DNA of 64,000 bases. It comes from Atrichornis clamosus (taxonomy: Eukaryota; Chordata; Aves; Passeriformes; Menuridae). Below, one piece after another: positions 1 to 13,427 of the stretch. The notes below the pieces were generated by a model that saw only the letters and a list, made by a program, of their open reading frames with translations, was not told the origin of the DNA and ran no database searches. The stretch is taken from the NCBI GenBank assembly GCA_013400975.1, contig WBMZ01011686.1:143638-207637 (forward strand), written 5' to 3'. The position numbers and the translations under genes were made by a program. Position 1 is the first letter of the stretch, and every line of letters starts with the position of its first letter.

Positions 1-2693
1 AATATGAAATGAGTCATAATATTGCCATTCTGCTCCGAGCACAATTGGAGCATACCTATGGTATGAAGTGGGAGAAATATTTGGCCCAGAAGAAAGCTCC
101 AGAACTTTTTTTATGTACTGTCAAGACATGCTTAATAAATAGAGAATATTCTTTCCATATTGCGTAATTCCGACTTTCCTCATTCTGGGGTGGTTTCAGC
201 AGAACACGCAAGTGTGTGCTTATCATTAACGAGTGTTTAAGCCCAGATGACTGTAAACATGCTTATGGGAAGGACTTTCCTTCCCATGCACGGAGGCTAA
301 CATATGCTTACACCTGCATGGGGGCTGAATGCAGATCTGGAAAGTGGCTGTTAGTGGCAGAAAGCACCAGAACTTGCTGTGGTCCGTGGCCCCTCATCCT
401 GAGTTTCTGCTGTTTCCTTCAGGACAGATTTCAGTGATCTCCAGCATCACTCGTGTGGGCATGGACTCAGCAACGCTGGGAGAAACAGCCTTAAGGGGAG
501 TGAAAGGAAAGCCTGGTTGCCCAGCTGGAAAGGCTTTGGGGCAGAGGGTGAAATCCCCATCCTGGCCATGACGACAGGAATTTGCCTTCAGCAGAGCGAT
601 TCCACTCTCTGTGTACGAACAGATGCCAAGACAGAAGAAATCACGATGTGATGGCCGACTGGGAACTGTTTTGGCAAAAGAAACAGGGTTTAAACTTTGA
701 ATTCTTCCAGGGGACAAATAAAGACAGGAGCAACTTCTGTGCACATGGGAGGGCAGGCAGGGCGGGTTGTGGGTAAGGCTTTGGTCCATGACACAGATGA
801 TTTGGCCATGATTCCTGCCCTGCAGCTGTGTGACCCTCCCAAGTCAGTGTTCCTCTCCAAATAAAATGTGAGTATTGACACAAACCTGCTTTTATGTAAT
901 GCTGTACTTATAACAGAGACTGTTTATGGGTTGAACTTAATGTTTACTTAATATATCCTACTCCTTGATGTTAAATACTGTTACTATTAACTGCTGTGAT
1001 GCCTGCTGCCCACAGGGCTTTAATGATCAAGATCATCTAAAATAACAGTGGTTCATTTTGTTTTTTAAGCATTCAATAGTGTGCAATGAATTGTTTAACA
1101 TTAGGCAGCGTATGTATTATTATGCAGTGCTCATATATGAAGTGTGTTTTTTGACCAAACAGCCCAGAAACCTTTCTTGCTCTTCGTAATGATAGCTTCC
1201 AGAACTGGAGAGCTCATGAACATTTGAACCCTCCAGAGTGTGAAATAATAATGGCCAGCTGGTGCCATTTCTGTGGGGAAAGCATTGAGCAAATGGCAAA
1301 GATACGAGAATTAAATCTTGTTTATGCTGCACCACTGAGGACCACTAAGAAACTGGTTTGGATTGGTTTTAAGAGGATTTCAGAAAAAAGGGATTTCTCA
1401 AAAATCTCTGCCCTTTCAGAACAGCAACATTCTTCTGTACCCCCAGGATCTTTGGACTTTGAATTTGGGAGCAGATTATGGGAAAAAGATTGACCACAGC
1501 TGAAACCCTATGGAGAAATTAGGATGAGAAAAACGTCAGGAAATGGATCCCTAGATAATCTCTTCAAACTCATCCCCTTCAGTTAAAAGGCCAAATTGTT
1601 GCTGCTATGTTCATAAGGCAGCTTGGGGTGTCTGAGTGGACTCCTTGCCATTTAACACACAGATGGATGAAGTCAGACACTTCTCAGGTTATATCTACCT
1701 GGTCAGTGATGGATTGGTGTCCAGCAAACGAGTGCTAACGTAACTTGAGGGTGAGGTATGGAAAAAATAGATGTTCTTGTATTCATAGGAACACACTGGG
1801 GACAAATTAATTCGATCCTATGAATAATTTCATCATCATAGGCTTACTGTTCTTACTGTTCCCTTTGTAATTACAAGGTGAAACAAGGGCCATACCTTTT
1901 TGAACTCAGGACCACATCCTTTAACCTGTGCTGCCATGTTTGCCTAAGGTCACTTCAAAAACACTCTTTCTTTACCCAAGGGTATATGGGTGATGGCAAA
2001 CTGCAGAGTTTTTTTCCTAGCAAATCTGCTCTCCTTCTTAAACATTTTTCTCTGGAGTTTTTCCCACCCCTGTTCCTTCAGACATATTGATCTCCATAGT
2101 CTTGCTTCTTCCTAGTATAAGATCTGTTTTCTTTTAAGACAACTACAAGTCTGGGAAATACACACTCTGGTGTCCAAGAGGGCAGAGGGAGGTATTTCTA
2201 GAAATAGATAGATGACAAACAAACCACTAGAAGTTCTAGTCTTGGCTACCTTACTATAAACTCAGCCCATAGATTATTATTTTTTTTTCAAACTGAGGTC
2301 TCCCATCTGTCAGTGGGTGGGTATAAATCCCAGCAGATGTTAAAGAGACGTCTGGAGTGTATCCATTGCACTCCCCATGTCACTGACGATCTCCCAATTA
2401 CTGGATATTTTTGCTGAGCTAAGGGAACTCTTGGCCTTCCCTCCAACTGGGTGATTGCAAAAAATGGCGATGTCAAACATCCTCTGCTACAGCTACTACG
2501 AGTCTCTGATACCGAGACTCCTGCTTAGCACTTGTGTTTCCACAGCCAAGGGTTTAATGACCACCCAAACGAGCATTCTATAAACTAGGGAGCGGGTGCT
2601 GAGGATGGGCTTGTCCTGCAGGGAGCCCCTGATGTCTGCGACAGGACAGATGGCCATGGAGGAACTGGGAACCTTCAACAGCTGGGGAAGCTG

Positions 2694-2765
2694 AATGAGG
2701 GGATTTGAACCCCCTGGGAGACAAAATGAGAGGAATTGAACCTCTTGGGAGTCAAAATGAGGCAG
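2694..2765 (+). repeat. Imperfect 31-bp tandem repeat (about 2.3 units)
   Basis: Units of the form AATGAG-GG-TTGAACC-TGGGAG start at 2695 and 2726 and begin a third time at 2757, each 31 bp apart, with a few substitutions between copies. Confidence 0.75.
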
Positions 2766-5700
2766 AGGATTTCCCAAGGAACACAAAAGGTCTATTTGCA
2801 AACTGAATTTGAATGGGGTCTCCAGCTCTACCATGTGACTTTGAAAACACTGACCTAATATTTCTTAAGAGGTAAAGAGACATATTTTTCATCCTCCCAC
2901 ATCTGGCCATGGCCTGAGGTGCCCAGGCAAGGCAGAAAACTTTTCCAGGCAACTACATATTTTTCTACCCTGGGAACAACTCCATTGTACAGTGTGAATG
3001 CCAAAGACGAGTTTCCTTCTGGGCTTTGCACATTTTTTGAAGTTGGTGTTTATTTTGCCTGATCTGCCCTGACTTTCTGGTTCCTGTTACTGTTCTCTCC
3101 TATTGTTGCTGGTGAACTCTGGCCCTTACCAGGATTTTGGTGGAGTTGCTTTTCTCTGAGCAGGTACACGGGAGATTTTCCACTACTGAAGAGATGGCAT
3201 CTGTACTCCCCTGTTGATCAAGCACTTTTTCTTCTGTATATACTATTACAAAACATGGACAGAAATCAAACTCATTTACGAGCCCCTGTAATTAACATCA
3301 GTGAAATGGTAAAGGGCATTAGAACCATTTTCTTTGCTTAGCAAAAGGCATCTGTGAAACGATTTTGAGAAAAACCCCCTGAAATGGAAATTTTCTAATT
3401 GTTTATACAAATTGTTTATACTAATTAATATAGCGAAGAAAGAAATTTGGGAAAAAAATCCCCAAACATATGGTTTCTTTGTAATCTAATTCTTTGACAA
3501 AAATAAATCATAGCATTATTAATACATTAACATTTCCCTGCATGTTCTGCAAATATATAAGGGGAAAATGGATACTTCCTTCTTGAGAAATTATCTATTT
3601 TGTGTCATAAATATGTTCATTCTGATTTCTTGAGAGCTTAGAATTTTGCACTGAAATGCATTAAGGAAATTACCTGCCTCTTTCCCTTATTTTATTCATC
3701 TACTTGTTGGCTTTTTATTATATATCATACATTCCTTCACTTCAATGGTTTCCTGACTTAGATTTGCTTGACTCCAGCTCTGTGGGCCTTTCAAAACCAG
3801 ATGAACCAAACAGTTTTGTGGGAGCATAGCTAATCTTGAAAAGGATTGCCTAAAAATCTATTATTTCTTGCTTTTTCAATATCTAAATGAATTTACCACA
3901 ATTTCTTCATACTGAAGATCATCAGACTAAAAGCTGACTATTATGGCAACAGGCATAAATATTTACAACTAATAGAGGCTATATCTAATTTTAGGCACCC
4001 ACGCCCACCACGCTCACTGGGAAAGGAAGCCAGTCTCTTTCAGGTTATGCTTCCAGCTCTTCTAAGGAAGAAAATCCACTAGGCACCATCAGTAGTGAGG
4101 TCTCATTCCTTCTGACGGCTCTGTTTTATTTCTTGCCTGACAGCTCACAGAAGGAACACATTCAAAAGGGTTGTCCATACAGGAAATCTGAAATTCAGTG
4201 GTCCTCAGACACCCCAAATGAACTTCCTTAGGTCAGATGTAATTCATACTACAACAGGGTTTTGAGCCCTCCCTGGAGAAGCTCCTGGGAAGGACAGACT
4301 ATTTTAGCTCCAGGCTTATGGAGTGAATCCCTCCCATGAAATAGCCATGCCTTGGGTTGTTAACATGACACACAATGGAAATGGAGCCGTATGGGAGGGA
4401 TCCTGAAAGCGACCTGGCAGAAACGGGGATACAGGTTGAATTTCAAGTTCAAACTGATTGCACACAACCCAATTCCTATAATGATAATGGTGTCCTTCCT
4501 AACTGAACATGGTATGAGCTCCCAATCAGGTCCTTGCCTGTATATTTCCTCCATAACCTACAAGCAGCATTCACAGAATGTGGCCACAGACACCTCCCTC
4601 TACATTCCCTGGGCATCACGGCTCAAGTCCTGGTTCCAGAGTCACTAACTCTGGGGACCCCTCACTGGAGCAAGATTGTGTCTAGCAGAGGGAAGATGTA
4701 CTCTGAAAACCTTTGAGAGTGCCTGGGCTAACTTCCTTCTTCTGGGAATCAAACCTGTGTGGTCTCATAAATTAGAAAAGTGGATTTATTGGACATTAAT
4801 GTGATGACAGAAGTCATCAAAGGAGAAGAGGACAAAAACCCCTCCGCAGTAACTTATACCAGAGAGAGCAAAGACACAATGAATAACACTCATTTCAAAG
4901 ACATTTTTTTTTCCCCTTCTCCTAAGCACTTGCCTGTTCCCGCCATCAGGTTTGCCAAGACTTGTGAGGATTGCCAAACACTCTCTGAGACCAATGCAGC
5001 TCTTCATATCGAGAGAGCCCAGAACCACACCTGAGCTCACGCTATTTGAAGCATTTTCCTTGGAAATTTTTGTCTTTGCTGCACAAGCAGTTCACTTAGA
5101 GGAAGTGGGAGCAAGCCTGCCCTTGGATAAGAATGATTGCAATATAGTAACTGTAAAATGGATAATAACAGCAACCGACTAGAACTGGCCAGGGGGATGA
5201 TAATTCAGCTTTGCGACAACTTCTGAGGTTTTACAATTTGTTTTCATTTTACAATGGAATGAAAACAAAACCTTCAGATATTATGTTTTCAATTTGGGTC
5301 TTTTCTGCTGCACTGTCAGAAATAGCCAGAGGGCCCTGGACCTCAAGAATTTGTCCTTTCAAGTATTTAAAAAATTTGTCAACTTTCGTGAATCAGCATT
5401 TTCTCTTGGTGGGACAGTTCATGAAAAATGCTCTGGCCAGAACTTTTGCTAACCCCAAAAGTTCAAAATTATGAGTCATATCCCCCAAAACATAGTTGTT
5501 ACAAATCACTTGTTTTATGATTTATGGATCTTTTCTGGACTGTCTGCTCTTAAACATACCTTTCCCCTCCATCCTCTCGGGATGGACATTTCTTTCCCAC
5601 ACTCCTCCACTTCTCTCCTATTTACTTGGGTATTTTTTTGGTTCTCATGCAGCTCCTTGGCTCATTTGACATTCTACAGCTTACACACAAGAAGCAACAC

Positions 5701-7717
5701 TGAGATAATATTCTGATGGAATGCTGTGGCAGGGGTTTGCCAGGAAAGAGGTGGCTGCTGGAATGGATAGTGGTCACTGTGGGGTGGTCCCACTACCACC
5801 CTGCAAATCCCTGTCTGGCTGCCTGCTGGTTCTCACTCATCTCACATGATATTTTCCATGGGGCAGAGCTGACATCTGTCAGAAGGAAGAACATCTGCTC
5901 TCATGGCCTGGCCCTGGCCAGCTTGGCAGCACTGGAGGAAATCAGAAGAGACACCTGGTAATAATTATCACTCCGGGCTTGTGGGGCAGCCGCTATGTGT
6001 GCAATGTTTGTGGTTTGGTTTTGGACCCAGCTGGCTCAGAGGTGGCTCTGCAGGATCCATATCTGGTTCTGACCAGCTCCATGGCCTATGCTCTACCCAG
6101 GCAAGCTTTGGGAAGACAATCTTTTTTTTTTCCTTTAACATTTCAGGCAGAAAGACCCTGTAAATGAGATAAAAGCAACATGGAAAATAAATATGGAGAA
6201 GAGGAAAGGTAGCAATTCAATCTGAAAGCTGTAGGGAGCAGCAGAAAGGGGATCAGGCCCTGGAAGGACTTTATGTGATGGAAGGTACAAGGAGCTCTCT
6301 AGCCAGGTGGTCTTTGCATGAATTGTCTCATGCACCTCACCAAGACATACTGTCAATGCTTTTGGCCAGGGACAAGACTCCCTTGCATCCTCAAGATTTT
6401 CTGCTCTGTTGGGCATAGTCTCAAAATATTATTTTCCTTGCAAAATTGTTGCAAGACTATTATTATTATTTTTTCCCCCATTCTCTCACATTCATGTATT
6501 TAAATAGAAGGCAGGGGGAGAGAAACCCAGTTGGGAGCACCATATGGAGACAACACAAGTTATTGCTGTTCCACCATTATCTTGGCACAGATTTCCTTTG
6601 TCAAACTTCAGATTCAGGACCTCATTTTGTATTCACACTCCCCGTTGCTTCTTCCTTCCTTGGAAGCATCAGGAGGGACTTATGGTATTGCTACAGGGAG
6701 CTCTTTACAGGAAAATAAATAAATTGGGCAATGTGATTCAAATAATGGAAGAATAAATTATTTCACCATTTTAGGAGTTTCCTGGGAGGGAGACTCGAGG
6801 GAGAATATGCACTTAACACTCTAAAATATTAAAATAGAAGAACCACAGCAACCTCACCCCTCTGGACTTGAACCAAACCAAATGTTTTAGGTAAATACCC
6901 AGCAGATCATCGAGTGGCACAATCCATGAGAGACTATTTCTATGCGTGGCAAGGAAATGTCTCCATATTAATGATATCATGAACTGGCTCAGCTAATTTG
7001 GACTTCTTCCATAAGGCTTGGTTTCTGGCAGAATAGCTGAATTTTTTTTTTTAATATGAACTCCTCTTTTAATGTTGAATTTTATCCTGTTTTCATGGAT
7101 GATATTCCTGGCAAATTACATTCTTAAAGCCGTATTTCACATATATTTTTTAAAATGAGAGATGTTGCTCCCTTGTATTCCTGGAACAGGCTTAAAATAT
7201 CCTGAGCAGTAACTAGAAGGTAATGAGATGAAGAGGATTGTGCTGGATTTTTGCAATTCACTGGTTACATTACTGGCTACCCAGAACAAAGCAGAGCTGT
7301 GCTGTGAAGGTAAAGGGCCTTTCTAACAGCTTAAATAATAGCATCCAAATGGCCTCCTAGATGTTGTTCGTGCTTTTGCTGAAAGTTTTAATGGCAAGTT
7401 TTCAATGAGCAAAGATGGGATAAAGGAAGAAATTACAAACAATTCTACAGCATCCTTTGTGTTTTTCATACAGCTGAAAAGGTCTATGTGTAGCTATAAC
7501 TAAACAAAAATAAAGATGCAGTTTCAAAACACCTCTCTAGAGGTATTTTGTAATTTATATGCAGATACACCATGAGCCCTCAGTGAAGTTAGTGTGCACA
7601 TATGGAGCCATTTGGGAAGCAGGATCATATAGCCCAACCTATTGATAGCAGTGCCCTTGTCCCAGCTGGAATGGACAACATGAAGTCCTGGGCATTACCT
7701 CCACAAGCCATTGCTTG

Positions 7718-7733
7718 ATATATATATATATAT
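7718..7733 (+). repeat. (AT)8 microsatellite
   Basis: Eight perfect AT dinucleotides in intron 1 of RHOJ. Confidence 0.95.
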
Positions 7734-10700
7734 CTCATAAAATAGATGTCTCAGGGGGCATTTTCAGCATGAGTTTGTTCCAGATCTGAGATTCCCTGGT
7801 GGAAATGCCTCACCTTTTAAATAGAAAATCAAGTCTCTACATTTCTGCTGCTCGTGGACAGGGTCTCAAGCAACTGGGCTCCCAAAATTAGACATAAATG
7901 GTTACTGTGCACCTAGTTATTGGAGGAAAACCAGTTCTGAAATGGAGCTGTGGGGGTTGCTCAGAAACCAAGTGTGCCCTAGTCGGGGAGGGCCTGGCCT
8001 GTGAGGACACAGCAGCTGGATGCCTGCCCGCTCTGGAGCCAGAGCATGAGACAGTTTGTGAACTTAAAACACATTTTCCAACCTTATGGGATTTTCCTTA
8101 AAGCCTGTTCTCAGCAAAGTAGCATGTCATTGCAAATAGATGCTCTTTTGGTCCCATCTCCCAGGGGATAAAAATTGTTATGTTTCAAGATGTATGCTTT
8201 CCCACTCATTGCTGAAGCTGTTCTTTTCCTTAAAGTCTGCAGAGAGCCGAGCATGAGCAGATCCTCTTCATGCCATTACTTCAAAGTTATAGCTGGAGTC
8301 TGTGCCAGAGAGCCTTTAATAAGAGACGTGGCCTGTGTTTGCAGGGGTTGGAAAGTAGTTTTAGTGAGTCATCTCAGGCCTCCTCCTGCACTGTGGCAGG
8401 ACCTTTCCTCTGCACAGTCCTCTTAACTCTTTCAAGCGCCTGAGTGCTGGCTCCTGTGCTCATCCCAGTGTTTCCATGAGACACTTGCACTGGCTGAACC
8501 AGGAGTGAGGATGCTGGAAAAGCGCTGTGCTGCTCTTTCCCTCTTGCTCCAATGCCATCACCCTCCTGACTGTACCTCCTGTGCCACTGTGCTTGGGAAT
8601 GTTTTTACAGCTGTCCATCTCCTTCCTTTGGGAGATTTCTTGGTTTTTTTTTTCCCAGTGCTTCTCCTCTCAGTGAAAGTTTTTTCCAGCCTTTTCTTCC
8701 CCTGAGGCTGGTTGGTGTATTTTTTGTTTATGGATTCATTGCTGTGCCAATTCCTGAGGTAAAAAGGCAACTCGGGGGCAACCCCACTGCTGGATTTGCT
8801 GGTGCACTGACCACACACTGAATCTGGAGAACTGTGTTAGCTGCACTAACAAACTCTCATGGTCTTTCATGCCTTCCCCTTCCCTGGGATCCCAAACACA
8901 CCACTTTGGATATGGGGACTAGGGGACAGCGACTCCCAGCAAGTGACTGTGTCCTCCAGGACCCTTCCAAGCCATCTTGCCTCACATATGACTTTCCATT
9001 TAAGAAAAGGGTTTTGCTCTTGGCCCTAAATCTATGAAGGTGAGACACCTCTCAGTTTGAACACAAATGATGTTAGATATTAAATAAGGTAAATAATCTT
9101 TTTTTAAAAAACTTCTAATTATTAGACGTTGCTTTAAAATTTATTTCCCCTGCTATTATTTAGGGGAAAAGGGAGATGAATACTAGTTCAATAAGCTAGT
9201 TTAGAATTCGTTCATTCAGTACTTCTTGTCATAAAAAGTTGGTTGACGATTGATAAAACTTTAGTAACATATTCCCTGACTTAGATGGAAGACCTATAGC
9301 TTGAGGCACAAGAACAATATAACTGACTGGAAAATGGTGAGTGGCCACTCCTAAATGCAGATGAGAAATATGACAACTTACATTTTTTTAATTGCAAAGA
9401 TAAATAGTAATTTGACAGGAGATGTCATTACTGTTTAATGACTGTCTAAACTGAACAATTGAAGGAAATATGTTTGCTCTTCCTCATCCCTTGCCATTTC
9501 CATGATGTCATTAGGTCTGGCCATAACAAGTGGAAAGTTAGAACATTGGAAAGGCACTGCCTGCAGGGTAAAATATACTCAGTGATGCACAGTAGCCACA
9601 ATGTCTATCACTAGTGCAGACATCAAAGCATCAAGGTTTATCAAGAGAGCAGAAAATGAGAAGTTTTAGTGGAGGTATTTTGCATTGACTTAATCAGCCA
9701 TTGCAATGATGACTCAGTAAAAACACTGCCACATCTGGCAGAAATGAAGTTTTTACATGTCGAGGCATTTGGGTTGCTTAGACTTCTTTGCTAAATTTTT
9801 GTTTTTCTTTCTTACATGTGGAGCATCTTCTGCTGTGAAGCATCTGCTTGGCTGCCAACATGTGCCTGGTCTGGCACCACCTGTAAATTACTTTTCCCCC
9901 TCATGTGGGTGGCTGGCCTCACATGCTGAGTCAATTATTGATTTTGAGATAGGGGATGCGATTTAATTCAAGCTATACAGATTGTCCTTCAAGGGCCAGA
10001 GGCCACAGTTTCAGTTTTGGTTTTCTCTTCTGATGTCACCTCCTGCAATGTTAAGCAGATGAGAAGGGGAGGGAAAGACTAGACCTGATTGTCTTGGAGT
10101 GGTGGAGAATAAAAGGGTCATTTTTATGAAACCCCTCCATGTCTCTTTGCAGCAGTTCATTGCTGCATAAGACAAAATTTCAAAATCTGTTTGCCCATCC
10201 ATATATCAGAAGAATCACTCCAAAAAGTTTCTTTCGAAAGCTCTGAGCACAAAGGTGCTGGATTGTGCCAAACTCACAGCCCAGCGTCTTCACCTTTGCC
10301 ACAGCAGTGAGCAGCTTTAAGATAATTTGCCATTCATCAGAACAAATTTAGGTCTTGTCCTGGGCTTTAACAGAAGGTCATATCAGCTCATTTCTTGCAG
10401 AAGTCTTTTTCATTAGCTTATGATAGCACTCAATCTCCCTGATATATGGTTCAAAACCCTTTTTTGCAAATCTTATTAAAATTTTGTCCTCAAGAACTTT
10501 TATAAAGTGATAAGATCCTTGGGTGAATCACATACCATGCAAAGAAATATTTCTTTTTAAGCCATTTGACTTTTCCATCTTTCCAATCCATTCCCTCAGG
10601 CCTGTGGCTGACCTTAAGAAAAATCCCATCATTCTACATCCAAACCACCAACACACATTCAAATGGTCTAACTCCTTGTTTAGTATTCTTTGTGATTCCT

Positions 10701-11464
10701 CTTGCCCTTCAAGCACCACATATCTAATACAAAAGAGTAGACAGAGAGGCTTAGGTGGAATTTAGGTTGGATAAGTCTGGATAAAGTAACATGCTTCATC
10801 TACTCCTGTAATTCCTGGCACTACCCTTCGTCAGGTGCGTTGTACTTTGCTTACTCTCTACATCTAGTTTTTGGACTGCAAGTGTCATTCGTGGTGCAGT
10901 GTTTCTCCCTGCTGCGCTTGATGCACAAGGACATCCCCCGGCTCCTGATATGGGCTGGAGAAATCAGTTCTCTGTGTTGGGCTGCTGCAGCTTCTGGGCT
11001 GTCAGCACAGACCTTGGTCACCAGCAAGATGCTGCTGGGGGTGGGAGGGATTGGTGCAGAGCTCTTCTGTGCCTCTCTGGAGCGTAAAGTCAAAGTAAAA
11101 CCAAACCAGGGATGGCAGCACTACTAAGAGAAGCCATGTCACAGAGCCAGAGGCAAAGCTAAGAAGCAGCTCAGGTGCTGCAGGCTCGTCCCCACTCTCA
11201 GCTGTAGGGGCAGGGGACAATGGACTTTGTCACCACAGCGCTCAGAGCACTGCTGCAGAAACGATCTGCCCTGAGAAACAGAAACCCAAAGCACACACCT
11301 CTGTCTCCACGGGCTTCAAGTGGATTGTGCACCCGCAGGACAATACAGGGATGTGTGTGAGGAAGAGATAGCAGCGATAGTTATCTCAAGTCTTTGCTTA
11401 CCGAAAACACCTTCAGAAGGAAAAGGTCTTGGGGGTGTATGTGGTGTCTCTCACTTGAATGTGG

Positions 11465-11510
11465 AATAACCATGGTGATTCAGGTAAAATAACCATGGTG
11501 ATTCAGGTAA
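11465..11510 (+). repeat. Perfect 23-bp tandem duplication
   Basis: A 23-bp unit, AATAACCATGGTGATTCAGG plus TAA, occurs twice in a row (11465-11487 and 11488-11510) without a mismatch, implying a recent duplication. Confidence 0.95.
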
Positions 11511-11811
11511 AAGGCACTTTTTCAGTACAAAGACTGTCTAGATTTCCTGGATGTGAAAAATCCTAGATGTGAAAGAACCTGAGGAACACTAGATCAGCTC
11601 TGATGTGTGTGACTCAAGACACAGAATTAAACCTTCTGTGGGAAGACTGAGAATTAGTGGTTCTGTAAAATTCATCTTCAAAAAATCCAGCCATGAAAAC
11701 CTTTGAATTGCACTGATGGGTTTCTGTTGTGTCATACCTTGAGTGTTTTATTGAGATCCCTGGTTTATTCTGGATGATACCAGGACGATTGGCAGAGAAG
11801 TCTTTTTAGCT

Positions 11812-11853
11812 CCTGAGAGGCAAAATGAACATTGCCTGAGAGGCAAAATGAAC
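11812..11853 (+). repeat. 23-bp tandem duplication, about 1.8 units
   Basis: CCTGAGAGGCAAAATGAAC occurs at 11812-11830 and again at 11835-11853, a 23-bp period. Confidence 0.9.
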
Positions 11854-11967
11854 TGTGACTTCCAGTTTAAAAAGCCAGATCTTAAAAGAGTCAAGAGGAT
11901 AAAGTTCAAGTCTCTATGATCAAAACTGGATGAACATTAAAAGGAAAAAACCCCACTGCAAATATGT

Positions 11968-12007
11968 ATGCAAATAAACATCACAGCTCTTTCAGAGCTA
12001 TTTATAG
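11968..12007. promoter_or_regulatory. Candidate intronic enhancer core: POU, FOX and MEF2 motifs
   Basis: ATGCAAAT (11968-11975) is the consensus octamer-type POU site. It overlaps AAATAAACA (11972-11980), a forkhead consensus, and CTATTTATAG (11998-12007) is an exact MEF2 consensus. All fall within 40 bp of RHOJ intron 1. Function is inferred only from motif matches. Confidence 0.35.
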
Positions 12008-13251
12008 CTTATTTCAGTTTAATGACCCCAAACACTGTATGAAGAGTTTCTCTAATGTGCTACCAGGACTGTTTATAGGAGACAACTGCCTCAAGAATGT
12101 GGTAGTGTGAAGACTCCCACGGCAGCACCCGTGCAGAAATTGCAGATCTACTTGGGCAGTCTCTTCCTGTCTAATGAAGTTTCAACAGGGAAGAAAAGTG
12201 ATGGTCTGGAATTTAAGTCATCACTGACCATGGCAAGCAGAGATGGGTTGAAACCAGCGTGCATTAGCAACCAATTAAAAATGACTAGCACATCAAAAGT
12301 GTGGACAGATGTGCTCTCGTGCCTGTAGCTGGATAAATTTGGGATGTTTTGGCTCCCATCTTGTTCCTGCCCCTTGGTTCCTTCCCCATGGGGAGAGGCT
12401 ACAAGGCAGAGCTGCTTGGTGCTTGGCCTGTCTCCCTTGGGTGCTCTTGCAGCCCCATGGTCACTCCTAGCCCACTTCCAACTCCTCTCTTTCATGGGAG
12501 GACAAGAGGAGCAGGGGTTTGGGGCAGTGCTGTGGCATGCAGACAGGACAGAGCAGATCTGTGGATTTGCACAGGTACAAGCTGACAGCTCTGGGCAAGA
12601 GCAGCAGGACTGCTCCTATGCTACTAAAAATGCCAGAGCAGGAGGCTCTCCCTTCTTGCATGGCTTGCCTGGCCAGCAAGGGTGGGATCGCTGCTCTGTG
12701 AGACTGCTGAGTGCTCCAGCCCACTTCAGTGCAAAGAGAGATTACATTGAATTGTCACTAAAGAACCAAAAATGTGTCTCCTAACAGTAAGTAATGCCTT
12801 CTTCTACATTGCTTTTAATTTACAGAGCCTCAGTCAGGGCTGAGATATTCTGTATGCTACTAATTAGCTGATCACATGCCAATGCTAATTTTTTTCAAAT
12901 GGATTCACTATTTATAAATGTTCACCAGTTTGTGCCGACACATGAGGGGAGGGAGGGACATATTTACACCATCTACTTTTTGCAGATGCTTTGCGGTTCT
13001 CCTTTAGAGGGATTAACCTCTCTCATTTACCAAAGAAGCAGCTTTGGCTCCTCAAGATATTTGTATGGTATTCATCTCTGTACTATGCCTGAACTAGACA
13101 GTTTAAGACTCACAACCCTCCTCTCCTGAGGCTTCAGCCATATTATGAGTCCAATCACCTTTGTCTACACAGCAGGCCAAGCCACTTGTATTACATTGTT
13201 ACTGCTCCTCAAGCATGGAAGGGTATTTTAATTAAAAGAAATGCACTTTTG

Positions 13252-13427
13252 GAATAGAACAGAATAGAATAGTTCCAGTTGGACAGGAGCTACCGCAAAA
13301 ATCTACTCCAGCTGCTTGACCATTTCAGGGCTGACCAAAAGTTACAGCATGTCACTAAGGGCATTGTCCAAATGCCTATGAAACACTGACAGCCTTGGGG
13401 CACTGCTCATCTCTCCAGGAGGCCTGG
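13252..13427 (-). mobile_element. CR1 retroposon fragment (3' end)
   Basis: It begins with an AGAATAGAATAG-type run, the reverse complement of the CR1 3' terminus, followed by the CR1-like GACCATTTCAGGGCTGACC and GGGCATTGTCCAAATGCC segments. This is a 5'-truncated copy inside RHOJ intron 1, in the same orientation as RHOJ transcription. Confidence 0.85.

Noticed and set aside
2694..2765. Possible tRNA-like TTGAACC words
   Set aside because: No cloverleaf can be drawn; they belong to a 31-bp tandem repeat.
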